Position numbers and translations under genes: made by a program. DNA of 64,000 nucleotides, from assembly GCA_026122225.1 (NCBI GenBank), contig JANEZZ010000520.1, positions 1,116,001 to 1,180,000 on the forward strand, written 5' to 3'. Each line of letters starts with the position of its first letter. The stretch's first letter is position 1. The DNA is from Heloderma charlesbogerti. Its lineage: Eukaryota > Chordata > Lepidosauria > Squamata > Helodermatidae. Below, piece by piece: positions 40,701 to 47,200 of the stretch. The notes beneath the pieces were generated by a model. The model made no database searches and was not told where the DNA came from. It worked only from the letters and a program-made list of their open reading frames with translations.

Positions 40701-43119
40701 GCTCAACATATACACAGAGAAATAGATACGAGGAGTTTTCCTAAATGCTGTAGTCATAACCACATTTCCACCGAGGTATCCATAGGACTTTCTTCCAAGT
40801 AGGTAAAACCAGAATTGTACATATCATGATAGGCAAAACTATCCAGCAAGCTTCTTTAAATGGGTATTGGGAAAACAGTTATCTTTTGTGGTCTGCACAC
40901 AAAAACCACCACCACCACCACCGTGCTCAACTACTGTCACATTGTTTTTCCCAGCTGCAATAGTATTTTTGCAAGTGATGGATATGTTGATTCAATGTGC
41001 TCAGGACCAGCCCAAGACATTTTGCTGCCTGAGGCAAAGGACAAGATGGTGTCCTCCCTCTTCCAGTGACAGAGGCTTACCAGACTGGCAGCTGAAACTT
41101 ACATCAACACTGGTCAAGGGACAGTGATGTCCTCCATTGTACCCGAGGGCAGCAGGCTACTTTAGAGGATGCAGAACAAGTCACACACGGCACACACAGC
41201 TCTATCCTCCATCACTTCGCCATTACTCTTTCCCCACAACATCTGCTGCCTGAGGCAGCTGCTTCACTCTGCCCAATGGTAGGGCCATCCCTGAGTGTGT
41301 CCAACACCCACAAATCAGGTAGGGGCTATGCCAATCTCTGTTCCAGCAGCAGTCTAAGAAGAATACAAGCATCAGTATGGATGGCACAGCAATGGTAGCA
41401 TCTAACCAGCTATCATTATGTCAAAACCCTACACAAGACATCCTACTACTCTGAGATACTTCCTGTTGTGCTTCCTGCATTAATACATGTGTTGATAGAG
41501 AGGAGCCGTTGTCTCTGGAAGGACACCAGAAGGCAAACTGCTTTTTATTCATTTTACTGAAGTCTAGCTCTGAGGTATATGGAGCCAGAAAACGTCTCTC
41601 CAGCAACAAGAACATTTACACATGCCAGATTTGTGCAGCAGCAGAATCTGACAGGCATGATAGAATTTACTCCTCGTGGGTAGAAATATCTGTGCAGTAC
41701 ACATGTTGGCATAACTACCAATGGCCATTAGCATACTTTAAACAATTCTTAAGATTAACGTTGGCCAACTCACTAATGGCTCTTTAGACAGATGTCTCCA
41801 GCTTTGCTTTAAAAGGTCTCCTGAAGGCAGTGGCCATGCTGCCAAAAGAAGATTAGGAGCATTTTGTCAGCTACGCAGCAGGGAATTTGTAAAACCTCAG
41901 ATGACTGCAGGCTTACCTAGACACAGAAAATGCCCCAGTTTAACTAACACCTGCTAAATACATAAAATTAACCTGTGCAGTTCCAGTTGTTATTGTTCCT
42001 TAATTAAACTGAGTTGTTCAAGAATGGTGTGGGGGAACAGATCAAAACAGCTATGTTAGGTTACTCTGAAATGGCTTACATTTCATTAGGCCAATGTGTA
42101 TTGAGAATGTATGTAGCACCATTCTTCTCAAGAATGATTTATGCTAGAGATTCTAAAGCCTTATGCTGGTGGCATTTTATACATATTTTTCTGATATGGC
42201 AAACACCAGAACCTAGGAAGCCAAAAGGATTTGACCCTACCTATCCTTACGGCTTTATGCTTTCCAGCACAGAATACACCACTAACACACTGACAGTGAT
42301 GGATTAAATTTCCTGGTTCCTAGAGAGAAAGTAGAAAGAGAGAAATAATTCCTTCCCTAAAAGAACCCACCTTTTTCCTCTCATCACGCATATATACCAC
42401 CATCCTACTAACCGCAAGGCGTTTCTTTCCTACATTGCTCGTCTCTCAGAGTTTTCACACGGGGGGGGGGAAGAGAGAGAGAGAGATTCGGGATCATTTA
42501 GACTAGTTTCATTAGGACCGATTGTCAGAATCTGAATTGGCACCTCACCAGGTTTCACGCATTTGAGCCAGCCGAACAGCCAGCCCAGGGACTTCTCCGT
42601 GCCCTTCCAAAACGACATACACAGCATCTCATTTCAGGGAGGGAGGAGGATCCTTCCCAGTAGCCCGAAACCCCCCCAATACGAATGACCACCCTGCAAG
42701 CCCGTTATATTTCCACGCAAACATTCCGCACCCTGCAAAGGCTCCCGACAGACGACCAGGAGCGGAGGAGCCGTGTCCTAGAAGGAACAGCCACTCATTC
42801 CCGCCGCCCCGCGGGCGAAAAAACACAATCGATTAGCGGGAATGGGACATCGCACCTGGGTCCCTCCGGGGCAGAGCCCCACCCGGAAAGGAGAGAGCCC
42901 CCCCCCCCCGAAACAACGCACGGAGCCCTGCCCCGGCGAAAGAGGCTCCGCTTCTCCCCGCTGCGAACGCCCCCGCCCGGCCCCGGGGGAGGCGAGATCT
43001 CCCTCTTGCCCCCACCAGCCCTGCGAGCCCGCCCCGGGGCTGCCACACGTACAGTTCCTGATGTCGGAGATGAAGACGGCCAGGCCGCGCATCCCGTCCC
43101 CCTTCGACACAGCCGGCAT
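2792..43119 (-). CDS. AP2A2: AP2A2, alpha-2 subunit of the AP-2 clathrin adaptor: exons 1-5 of a split gene (5' part only)
   Basis: The large alpha subunit of the AP-2 heterotetramer acts at the plasma membrane. It binds PtdIns(4,5)P2 and dileucine cargo and links them to clathrin and accessory proteins during endocytosis. Five exons join in frame into residues 1-202, the start of the alpha-solenoid trunk; family members are about 940 residues, so roughly four fifths lies past the left edge. Visible functional residues are Arg21 (dileucine acidic-residue contact in known structures) and the Lys55-Lys56-Lys57-Tyr58 phosphoinositide site. The paralogue call rests on [28 protein letters not shown] and [15 protein letters not shown], which match alpha-2 rather than alpha-1 ([41 protein letters not shown]). 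All donors are GT and all acceptors AG. Introns 1 and 2 are about 12.5 and 21.8 kb and hold most of the window's repeats. CHID1 starts divergently upstream, as in human. Confidence 0.97.
3042..3130. mobile_element. Palindromic hAT-like MITE, family A (internally deleted)
   Basis: It begins CAGCCTTCCCAGGTGCC and ends GGCACCAGGTTGGGGAAGGCT, inverted forms of each other, with CTACAATTCC in between. At 89 bases it is shorter than the roughly 130-base copies elsewhere. Confidence 0.7.
3190..3372 (-). mobile_element. tRNA-derived, MIR/CORE-like SINE (reverse orientation)
   Basis: Read on the minus strand it has a degenerate tRNA-like head (GAGCT...GGTTCAGTCCC) at about 3350-3372, then a body, then a tail with CTAGTTGGACCAGTGGTCT and TATAAGGTAACTTC. 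The same layout recurs at 29853-30013 and 51425-51557. Confidence 0.6.
4190..4275 (-). mobile_element. LINE (L2/CR1-type) 3' tail remnant
   Basis: On the minus strand the segment ends with GCAGTATATAAATATTG and TAAATAAATAAA, typical of vertebrate L2/CR1 3' ends. No coding part is preserved. Confidence 0.35.
4921..5017. mobile_element. Palindromic MITE with TTA target duplication (TWA family)
   Basis: The termini GGATGCAATCC and GGATTGTGCCT are inverted, and TTA sits on both sides (4918-4920, 5018-5020). The inside is a near-palindrome around GGCTGGCTGGGGAAT with AGTCCTAC-like arms. A 3-bp TWA duplication is the hallmark of PIF/Harbinger elements. Confidence 0.75.
5152..5345 (-). CDS. AP2A2: AP2A2 coding exon 4 (residues 95-159)
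   Basis: Exon 4 is 194 bases and begins [18 protein letters not shown]. It includes [17 protein letters not shown] and ends [15 protein letters not shown] with two bases of Gly159. The alpha-2-specific residues here (MGLALHC, AGEIPK) are the strongest paralogue evidence. The acceptor is TTCCAG and the donor GTAGGT. Confidence 0.97.
5442..5906. mobile_element. Non-autonomous hAT-type element, 465 bp
   Basis: It is flanked by ATATGGAT (5434-5441) and ATATAGAT (5907-5914), an 8-bp duplication with one difference. It starts CCAGGATTCCCCAACC and ends GTTGGTGACCCCTG, with subterminal inverted similarity (TGGGCACCTTTGG near the left, GTGGGTGCCACTGG near the right). It has no transposase and holds a short GT/G-rich tract at 5599-5617. 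Confidence 0.7.
7120..7385. mobile_element. AACCA-rich inverted-repeat element
   Basis: AACCCAG and CATGGATTATTTAACTCATGG near the left are mirrored by AATAAACCATGAGTTAAAAC and CTGGGTTGTTT near the right. Related sequence occurs near 33000-33430, 37170-37395, 39965-40050 and 52795-53062. It is probably a non-autonomous DNA transposon; boundaries are approximate. Confidence 0.45.
7743..7768. repeat. (CT)n microsatellite
   Basis: A run of about 13 CT dinucleotides interrupted by one extra T. Confidence 0.95.
7798..7871. mobile_element. TWA MITE, TTA target duplication, left arm shortened
   Basis: TTA lies at 7795-7797 and 7872-7874. The right end GCATAGGATTGCATCC is intact. The left end GGGTGCA joins directly to the central ACTGGCTGGGGAATGC, so much of the left arm is missing. 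Confidence 0.7.
8216..8350. mobile_element. Palindromic hAT-like MITE, family A
   Basis: It runs from CAGCCTTCCTCAACCTGG to the inverted CCAGGTTGGGGAAGGCTG. The 8-bp flanks are CTGCAGAG (8208-8215) and CTGTAGAG (8351-8358), one base apart. It could fold into a long hairpin. Confidence 0.85.
8511..8653 (-). CDS. AP2A2: AP2A2 coding exon 3 (residues 47-94, phosphoinositide site)
   Basis: Exon 3 is 143 bases. It completes Gly47 and encodes [14 protein letters not shown] through [10 protein letters not shown]. The KKKY run (residues 55-58) is the known PtdIns(4,5)P2-contacting basic patch of alpha adaptin. The acceptor is CATTAG and the donor GTAAGT. It ends on a whole codon (Ile94). Confidence 0.97.
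8836..8985 (+). mobile_element. 5S rRNA-derived SINE fragment
   Basis: GAAGCTAAGCAGG, then CTGACCAGTGCCTGGA and AAGACTGCCTGGGAA, match the internal-promoter half of 5S rRNA (GAAGCTAAGCAGGGTCGGGC...CTTGGATGGGAGACCGCCTGGGAA). The 3' part GTCCGATCAAGATGGAAGATGAAATATAAGT resembles a LINE-type SINE tail. It is too diverged to be a 5S gene. Confidence 0.6.
10820..11108. mobile_element. Inverted-repeat element with hammerhead-like cores, second type
   Basis: The arms 10885-10955 and 10996-11063 are inverted copies: GGAACAGCTGCGCCAACTGAATTCCC is mirrored by GGGAATTCAGTTGGTGCAGCTGTTCC. Weaker similarity extends outward (ACCAATA/TATTGGT, AACAGC/GCTGTT). The centre near 10956-10996 is itself palindromic. 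Read inward, each arm has TTGATAAAG followed by a short spacer and TCGAAAT (left arm, minus) or TCAAAAC (right arm, plus), which I read as decayed CTGATGA and GAAA boxes. Confidence 0.5.
11566..14822 (-). mobile_element. BovB LINE (RTE clade), full-length copy 1, older subfamily
   Basis: The element is flanked by TACTAATAT at 11557-11565 and 14823-14831, part of a longer imperfect match (AARTACTAATAT). It runs from a 5' leader matching the other copies (14640-14822) through endonuclease and reverse transcriptase to a short 3' end. It differs from copies 2 and 3 at many positions and has a different C-terminus ([21 protein letters not shown]), so it belongs to a separate subfamily. At 3.26 kb it is the expected length for BovB. 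Confidence 0.93.
11572..14638 (-). pseudogene. BovB copy 1 endonuclease-reverse transcriptase ORF (broken)
   Basis: An APE-type endonuclease segment lies at 14638-13829, with [41 protein letters not shown] and GDWNAKVG. One in-frame TGA at about 13829-13831 separates it from RNQIDYI and SDHELL in the same frame (to about 13193). The reverse transcriptase at 13103-12309 has [30 protein letters not shown] and an intact YADD at 12333-12344. A TAG follows shortly after, then a frameshift near 12235, and the C-terminal domain ([23 protein letters not shown]) is open at 12222-11572. In sum there are two stops and at least two frameshifts, one near 13200 where a short AT-rich repeat has expanded. 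It is not functional but unusually complete. Confidence 0.9.
15311..15432 (-). other. Inverted 5' segment of BovB copy 2
   Basis: Copy 3 is a reverse-strand element, yet its 5' leader and this segment match in the same plus-strand sense (CTTATGGCTTCACTGAGTTATGCAAGCC in both). Copy 2 is a forward element, so its leader has been flipped. The 11-mer CACATTTTGTC at the outer edge is the inverse of GACAAAATGTG at 15434-15444 just past the junction. Such 5' inversions with junction overlap are the signature of twin priming. Confidence 0.85.
16763..17329. mobile_element. GC-rich non-autonomous hAT-type element inside BovB copy 2
   Basis: It is flanked by a perfect 8-bp duplication ACAAGAAG (16755-16762, 17330-17337). 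The termini are TAGGGATG and CACCCCTA (inverse TAGGGGTG). BovB copy 3 keeps the empty site, with a single ACAAGAAG at about 45965-45980 in reverse. The inside has a run of self-complementary blocks built on GTGATAGGCTACGT and ACGTAGCCTATCAC (about 16935-17095), and a 41-bp tandem repeat starting GGCCTGAATTTCGGCC at 17157 and 17198 with a degenerate third unit. It is CpG-rich, unlike its surroundings, and has no transposase. Confidence 0.9.
17157..17290. repeat. 41-bp tandem repeat in the hAT-type element
   Basis: Units start at 17157 and 17198 and are almost identical (GGCCTGAATTTCGGCCGGGC, then GAGGAGGGAAGCCTCC). A third, degenerate unit begins near 17240 (AGCCTGAACTTTGG). Confidence 0.85.
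19579..19689. mobile_element. Palindromic hAT-like MITE, family A
   Basis: CTCCAACCTGGTGCCCTCC at the left is inverted as GGAGGACACCAGGTTGAGAAGG at the right. The flanks ACTTTAGC (19571-19578) and ATTTTAGC (19690-19697) differ at one base. Confidence 0.75.
19984..20310 (+). mobile_element. Sauria SINE, full length
   Basis: The target duplication TATGACTTCTG is perfect (19973-19983, 20311-20321). The head is tRNA-like, with an A-box region TGGTTAAGACGCTG and a B box GTTCGAGACCC. The body has GCCAACCTAGCAGTTCGAAAG, GGTACCGCCTCGGCGGGAA, CATGCCGGCCACATGACC and GGCTCTTCGGCTTAGAAA, hallmarks of the squamate Sauria SINE. The 3' end AGAGTCGGACACGACTGG matches the BovB 3' end and is followed by CCTTTTACC repeats, so the BovB machinery is the likely source of its mobility. 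Confidence 0.93.
21070..21136. repeat. (TA)n followed by (CA)n microsatellite
   Basis: About 16 TA units run directly into about 17 CA units. Confidence 0.97.
21566..21701. mobile_element. Palindromic hAT-like MITE, family B
   Basis: It runs from CAGGGCTGGATAACTTGTGG to ATAAGTTGCCCACCCCTG. The flanks GTATAGGG (21558-21565) and GTGTAGGG (21702-21709) differ at one base. Its left 44 bp and left flank are the source of, or share a source with, the inverted copy at 23113-23206. Confidence 0.85.
22005..22420 (+). mobile_element. LINE (L2/CR1-type) 3' fragment, degraded
   Basis: The open stretch 21994-22407 contains [36 protein letters not shown]. This resembles the C-terminal block of L2/CR1 ORF2 (RAFSVVAPRLWNSLP...FKSALKTYL) with many changes. 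Confidence 0.5.
23069..23280. mobile_element. Palindromic hAT-like MITE, family B, with a 94-bp inverted patch inside
   Basis: It is flanked by a perfect 8-bp duplication ATCTAAAC (23061-23068, 23281-23288). The ends CAGGGATAGGCAAC and GTTGCCTCTCCTG are intact. The middle 23113-23206 is not MITE sequence in its normal order but an exact inverted copy of 21516-21609, which includes 50 bp of ordinary flank. Confidence 0.9.
23113..23206 (-). repeat. Perfect 94-bp inverted copy of 21516-21609
   Basis: All 94 bases match the reverse complement of 21516-21609; the next base on each side differs. The copy carries MITE arm sequence plus unique flank (CTATACACACAGAAGACAGC and onward). Confidence 0.97.
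24785..25167. mobile_element. Non-autonomous hAT-type element with an internal minisatellite
   Basis: It starts CAGGGATGTAG and ends GGACACCCCTA; the flanks are CTTTAGTT (24777-24784) and CAATAGTT (25168-25175), 6 of 8 alike. The right half (GCTTTAAGCTACAAT, CCCGCCCACCACTGGAA, GCTTCTCCAAAATGGAATG) belongs to the same family as 37660-37989 and 60430-60735. Confidence 0.75.
24795..24889. repeat. 19-bp minisatellite, five units
   Basis: The unit AATTCCAGGCCTGGGGGCC starts at 24795, 24814, 24833, 24852 and 24871; the last is cut short. The unit resembles the subterminal GGCCCGGGGGCCAAAT of the host element, so it grew from that. Confidence 0.95.
25659..25694. repeat. (CA)n microsatellite
   Basis: About 16 CA units flanked by CACT repeats. 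Confidence 0.95.
27297..27432 (+). mobile_element. LINE (L2/CR1-type) 3' end
   Basis: GGTTGTGAGCCACCTTTGGCAGG, then AACAGGATAAAAATAAACATGA, is the usual ending of vertebrate L2/CR1 3'UTRs. Confidence 0.5.
29853..30013 (-). mobile_element. tRNA-derived, MIR/CORE-like SINE (reverse orientation)
   Basis: On the minus strand the tRNA-like head reads GGCCATAGTCCAGTGGCAGAG, then CTTTGCATGCAGAAGGTCCC and AGACTCAATCCCAGGC, followed by the body AGGTAGGGCTGGGCAAGACCC. It ends with AGATGGACCAGCGGTCTGACT near 29855. It lacks CCA and cloverleaf integrity, so it is not a tRNA gene. Confidence 0.75.
30486..30554 (-). CDS. AP2A2: AP2A2 coding exon 2 (residues 23-46)
   Basis: Exon 2 is 69 bases. It completes Cys23, encodes [12 protein letters not shown] through RSKFK and gives the first base of Gly47. 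The acceptor is TTATCAG at the 30555 side and the donor is GTAGGT at 30485. The phase matches exon 1 (one base over) and exon 3 (two bases in). Confidence 0.96.
31350..31740 (+). mobile_element. LINE (L2/CR1-type) 3' fragment
   Basis: The reading [27 protein letters not shown] (near 31500-31580, with frame changes) matches the C-terminal YKALHGLGPAYLRD-type block. CTTTGTGGAATTCCTTGCCCC and a TTTTGTAAGCCACCATGG tail follow. It abuts a GT/TA microsatellite. Confidence 0.6.
31751..31845. repeat. (GT)n-(TA)n-(CATA)n microsatellite
   Basis: GT units, then TA units, then ACATACATACATACAT and more TA units. Confidence 0.97.
32998..33430. mobile_element. AACCA-rich inverted-repeat element
   Basis: Repeated motifs such as GTGGTTTGTTA, CAAACCACAGTGGC, ACAAACCACGCTGC, AACGAGCCACCATGG and CAAACCAGGCCAC occur in both senses. 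It is related to the 37170-37395 element; the ends are not resolved. Confidence 0.4.
34873..34893. repeat. (CCA)n microsatellite
   Basis: Seven CCA/ACC units. Confidence 0.9.
36691..36779. mobile_element. TWA MITE, ACTCAGAAGTAAG-type family
   Basis: ACAGCATAGTCCTAAG at the left and TATAGACTGCAGCC at the right are imperfect inverses. The middle has GTTTACTCAAAG and GAGTTCAATAAGCC. TTA precedes and TAA follows. Confidence 0.55.
37170..37395. mobile_element. AACCA-rich inverted-repeat element, best-preserved copy
   Basis: The termini CAACACACTAACCCACA and TGTGGGTTAGCGTGTTG are near-perfect inverses. The inside is rich in GGCTTGTTAACCA-type repeats. It is probably a non-autonomous DNA transposon. 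Confidence 0.6.
37493..37620. mobile_element. Palindromic hAT-like MITE, family B
   Basis: It starts CAGGGGTAGGCAACCTGG and ends TGTTTTCTACTCCTG. The flanks ATGTTAAG and TGTTAAAG are similar with a one-base shift. Confidence 0.7.
37660..37989. mobile_element. Non-autonomous hAT-type element, 330 bp
   Basis: It starts CAGGGATGTCTAACCTG and ends CAATACCCCTG. Family marks are CATTCCAGTGGTGGGC, GCAGCTTAAAGCTC and TTTGGCCCATGGGCC. The flanks TTCTATAA and TTCAAGTA agree at five of eight. It is an uninterrupted relative of 51060-51625. Confidence 0.65.
38870..39420 (+). mobile_element. LINE (L2/CR1-type) 3' part
   Basis: The translation [16 protein letters not shown], followed by HWLPV, is the conserved C-terminal block of L2/CR1 reverse transcriptase ORFs. 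Several stops follow, then a 3'UTR ending TTGTGAGCTGTCCACCCTGAG and AATGAAAACAAAAC. Confidence 0.75.
39965..40050. mobile_element. AACCA-rich element, short fragment
   Basis: CAACCATGGGTTATTATG, GCTAACCCAGCCAG and ATATAACCCATGGCTTAT match the family seen at 37170 and 52795. Confidence 0.35.
40902..40922. repeat. (CCA)n microsatellite
   Basis: Six to seven ACC/CCA units. Confidence 0.9.
41002..41293. mobile_element. Non-autonomous hAT-type element, 292 bp
   Basis: It starts CAGGACCAGCCCAAGACATT and ends GGTAGGGCCATCCCTG, decayed forms of a CAGGGCCGGCCC-type terminal repeat. TGCTGCCTGAGGCA occurs near both ends. The flanks AATGTGCT and AGTGTGTC agree at five of eight, with transitions at the rest. 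Confidence 0.65.
42462..42485. repeat. G-run and (GA)n microsatellite
   Basis: A run of nine to ten G followed by about seven GA units. Confidence 0.9.
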
Positions 43120-43560
43120 CCTGGCCACAAAGCAACGGCGCCCCCTTCTCCGCCACCGCCACGACGACGACGACGCCTGCCGCCGCTCCTCGCTGCGGGG
43201 ACCTTTAGCCTCTGGCGCCGCCTCTCCGCCCACGCCGCCCCGCCTGAGCGCAAGCGCGGCGCGCCTCCTCGTCCGCCTCCCGAGCGGCGGAGCGCCCGGC
43301 AGGCCCTCGAAGCGCCGCCTCGCGGGCGGAGCGGGGGTTGTGGGAGCGGGGCGCCCGCCCGCCGGCCCGCCGCAGCCCCTCGGGCCGCGATCTCCGAGAA
43401 TGAGCCCCCCCGAAAGGAGTGGGAGGACGTCCGCCCAGAGGGGCACGCGTAGGGCTCCGCCGCAGGCACGACCCGAGGTGTCTCGGCTCGGAGTGCCGGC
43501 ACGCGGGATGCAGGACCCGATGGAGCGCCGCTCTCCTCCATGCCTCTGCTCAGAAGTAAG
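42640..43560 (-). promoter_or_regulatory. AP2A2: CpG island and promoter region of AP2A2
   Basis: This block is very rich in G, C and CpG compared with the AT-rich surroundings. It contains coding exon 1 and several GC-box-like GGGCGG cores, and I see no TATA box near the start codon, as expected for a housekeeping endocytosis gene. The transcription start is inferred to lie between about 43130 and 43400. Long open frames here on both strands (for example 42685-43452 plus and 42795-43541 minus) are what GC-rich DNA gives by chance; they are Arg/Pro/Ala-rich and resemble no family I know. Confidence 0.85.
43053..43119 (-). CDS. AP2A2: AP2A2 coding exon 1 (start codon, residues 1-22)
   Basis: The start codon is at 43119-43117 on the minus strand, in the context GCCAGGATGC, and begins [12 protein letters not shown], the invariant alpha-adaptin N-terminus. 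The exon encodes 22 full residues ending SDIRN plus one base of Cys23. It ends at 43053 before the donor GTACGT. It lies inside the CpG island, and the 5'UTR continues upstream toward higher coordinates. Confidence 0.97.
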
Positions 43561-43860
43561 CCCGCTACATCCCTTAATGGGATTTAGGTCGCCATCCTAA
43601 ACACACTTCCTGGGGGGCAACTTCTGGCCCGCCAAAGGGTTTGGCCTACGACTCCCATTGGAGTCATAGCCAGCAGAGCCAATGGTCAGGGAGCTGTAGG
43701 CTAAAACGTTTGGAGGGCCACAAGTTGCCAGCCCCTATCCTACGGAGTGAGCCCATTGGGCACAATGGAGCTTAAACTGCAAATAAACACACACAGTGAG
43801 TTCTAGGACTGCAGTACTGCAGCACGACTGTCTACCCAGGAATAAGCCCCACTAGGTTTT
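43548..43860. mobile_element. Cluster of TWA-type MITE pieces with a family B MITE inside
   Basis: GCTCAGAAGTAAGCCCG, TAATGGGATTTAGG, GAGTGAGCCCATTGGGC and GGAATAAGCCCCACTAGG are pieces of the family whose complete form alternates TACTCAGAAGTAAG and GGGCTTACTCCC. Positions 43610-43736 are a palindromic MITE (GGCAACTTCTGGCCC to GGGCCACAAGTTGCC). Confidence 0.55.
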
Positions 43861-43880
43861 GCAAAGGCCTTCAGCTATAT

Positions 43881-43984
43881 CAGCCTTTCCTAACCTGGTC
43901 CTCTCCATATGTGTTGAGCAACAACTCCCATCATCCCCAGCCAGTGTGGCCATGGTTTGGAGGGCACTAGGTTGGGGAAGGCTG
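43881..43984. mobile_element. Palindromic hAT-like MITE, family A
   Basis: CAGCCTTTCCTAACCTGG is mirrored by CTAGGTTGGGGAAGGCTG. No clear target duplication is visible (GCTATAT against GCTACAC at best). Confidence 0.7.
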
Positions 43985-44209
43985 CTACACGGAATAAAGC
44001 ACTGTTTTTGCAAAGGTCTTTGGTTACATGCAGTAAAGCTGGGTTAGGATCTGTTCAGCTGATAAAGATTTAAAAAATGAATGTGGGTTATTTAGAACTA
44101 GTTGGAGAGATAAGAAATCAACCATTTAGACCATCCCCATGCTATACAATACTTTATTATAATTTTTGAATTTTGACTTCTTCCTGCTCAGTTAAATTAG
44201 AAACTGCAT

Positions 44210-47200
44210 TGTTGTTGTTCAGTCGTTAAGTCATGTCTGACTCTTCGTGACCCCATGGACCATAGCACGCCAGGCCTTCCTGTCCTGCGCTCTCTCCCAG
44301 AGTGTGCTCAAGTTCATATTCATTGGATCGGTGATGCTGTCTAGCCATCTCATCCTCTGCTGTCCCCTTCTCCTTTTGCCTTCAGTCTTTCCCAGCATCA
44401 GGGTCTTTTCCAGGGAGTTTTCTCACTGGAAATATTTGAGCTTCAGCTTCAGTATCTGTCCTTCCAATGAGCACTCAGGGTTGATTTCCTTTAGTATGGA
44501 CTGATGTGACCTCCTTGCAGTCCAGGGGACTCGTAAGAGTCTTCTCCAGCACCACAGTTCGAAAGCATCAATTCTTCTGTGCTCAGCCTTCCTTATAGTC
44601 CAGCTCTCGCAGCCATACGTTACTACTGGAAAAACCATAGCTTTGATTAGACAGACCTTTGTCGGCAAGGTGATGTCTCTGCTTCTTACTATGCTGTCTA
44701 GGTTTGCCATAGCTTTCCTCCCAAGGAGCAAGCGTCTTTTAATTTCATGGCTACAGTCACTGTCTGTGGTGATCTTGGAGCCCAAGAAAATAAAATCTGT
44801 CACTGCTTCCATTTCTTCTCCTTCTATATGCCAGGAAGTGATGGGGCCAGATGCCATGATCTTCGTTTTTTTAATGTTGAGTTTCAAACCAGCTTTTGCA
44901 CTCTCCTCTTTCACCCTCAACAAGAGGCTCTTTAGGTCTTCTTCGCTTTCTACCATTAGGGCGGAATCATTTGCGTATCTGAGGTTGTTGATAATTCTCC
45001 CGGCAATCTTAATTCCAACCTGTGATTCATCCATCCTGGCGTTTCTCATGATGTACTCTGCATATAAGTTAAATAAGCAGGGTGACAATATGCAGCGTTG
45101 TCATACTCCTTTCCCAATTTTGAACCAATCAGTTGTTCCATGTCTGGTTCTTACTGTCGCTTCTTGACCCTCGTACAGGTTTCTCAGGAGACAGGTAAGG
45201 TGGTCTGGTACCCCCATCTCTTTCAGAATTTGCCACAGTTTGTTGTGATCCACACAATCAAAGGCTTTAGCATAGTCAATGAAGCAGAAATAGACATTTT
45301 TCTGGAATTCTCTTGCTTTCTCCATGATCCAGCGAATGTTAGCGATTTGATCTCTAGTTCCTCTGCCTCTTCGAAACCCAGCTTGTACTTCCGGTAGTTC
45401 TCGGTTCACATGCTGCTGAAGCCTAGCTTGTAGGATTTTGAGCATCACCTTGCTGGCATGTGAAATGAGCGCAATTGTACGGTAGTTTGAACACTCTTTG
45501 GCATTGCCCTTCTTTGGAATTGGAATGTAAACTGACCTTTTCCAGTCTTGTGGCCACTGTTGAGTGTTCCAAATGTGTTGGCATATTGAGTGCAGCACTT
45601 TAACAGCATCATCTTTTAGGATTTTAAATAGCTCAGCTGGAAGACTGTCATCTCCGCTAGCTTTGTTGTTACTAATGCTTCCTAAGGCCCACTTGACTTC
45701 ACTCTCAAGGATGTCCGGCTCAAGTTCAGTGACCGCACTATCATGGCTATCAGGGACATTCAGATCTTTCCTGTATAGTTCTTCTGTGTATTCTTGCCAC
45801 CTCTTCTGAATCTCATCTGCTTCTGTTAGGTCCCTGCCTTCTTTGTCCTTGATCATGCCCGTCTTTGCACAAAACGTTCCCCTGAGATCTCTGATTTTCT
45901 TGAAGAGATCTCTAGTCTTTCCCATTCTATTGTTTTCCTCGATTTCTTTGCATTGTTCATTTAAGAAGGCCTTCTTGTCTCTCCTTGCTATTCTCTGGAA
46001 CTCTGCATTCAGTTGGATATATCTTCCCCTTTCTCCCTTGCTTTTCACTTCCCTTCTTTCCTCAGCTACTTGTAAAGCCTCCTCAGACAGCCACTTGGCT
46101 TTCTTGCATTTCTTTTTCTTTGGGATGGATTGAGTTGCTGCCTCCTGAACAATGTTAAGGACCTCCGTCCATAGTTCCTCAGGCACTCTGTCTATCAGGT
46201 CTAATCCCTGAAATCTATTCGTTACCTCCACTGTATATTCATAAGGGATATGATTTAGGTCATACCTGAATGGTTTAGTGTTTTCCCTACGTTCCTCAAT
46301 TTAAGCCGAAATTTTGCAACAAGCAGCTCATGATCTGAGCCACAGTCAGCTCCAGGTCTTGTTTTTACTGACTGTATAGAGCTTCTCCATCTTTGGCTGC
46401 AAAGGTCATAATCAATCTGATTTCGATATTGACCCTCTGGTGATGTCCATGTGTAGAGTCGCCTCTTGTGCTGTTGGAAAAGAGTGTTTGCTATGATCAG
46501 CGTGTTCTCTTGGCAAAACTATTAGCCTTTGTCCTGCTTCATTTTGTACACCAAGGCCATGCTTGCCTGTTATCCCGGTGATTTCTTGACTTCCTACTTT
46601 AGCATTCCAATCCCCTATGATGAAAAGGACATCTTTTTTTGGTGTTAGTTCTAGAAGGTGTTGTAGGTCTTCATAGAACCTACAACCTCAGCTTCTTCGT
46701 CCTCAGTGGTTGGGGCATAGACTTGAATTACTGTGATGTCGAATGGTTTGCCTTGGATTCGTACTGAGATCATTCTATCATTTTTGAGATTGTACCCCAG
46801 TACTGCTTTTCCCACCCTTTTATTGACTACGAGTGCTACTCCATTTCTTCTAAGGGATTCTTGCCCACAGTAATAGATATAATGGTCACCTGAATTAAAT
46901 TCGCCCATGCTTGTCCATTTTAGTTTGCTGATCCCCAAGATGTCAATGTTCAGTCTTGCCATCTCATGTTTGACCACCTCCAGCTTACCTTGATTCATTG
47001 ATCTGACATTCCAGGTTCCTAAACAATATTGTTCTTTACAGCATTGGACTTTCTTTTCACCACCAGACACATCCACAGCTGAGTGTCCTTTCAGCTTTGG
47101 CCCAGCCACTTCACTCTTTCTGGTGCTACTTGGAAATATCCTCTGCTCTTCCCCAGTAGTATATTGGACATCTTCTAACCTGAGGGGTTCATCTTCCGGC

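Larger units (their letters stand above)
30555..43052 (-). other. AP2A2 intron 1 (12.5 kb)
   Basis: The intron contains LINE 3' ends (31350-31740, 38870-39420), microsatellites, AACCA-rich inverted repeats, hAT-type elements (37660-37989, 41002-41293) and MITEs. A LINE-tail remnant on the minus strand lies near 35475-35545. I recognise nothing in 30560-31340, 31845-32990, 33435-34870, 34895-35470, 35550-36685, 38000-38865, 39425-39960, 40050-40995 or 41300-42450. Confidence 0.7.

Noticed and set aside
42685..43541. Long open frames of 220-255 codons on both strands over the AP2A2 first exon
   Set aside because: They overlap each other in several frames, are Arg/Pro/Ala/Gly-rich and have no recognisable domain. 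GC-rich DNA is poor in stop codons. Only the short frame containing [12 protein letters not shown] is supported.
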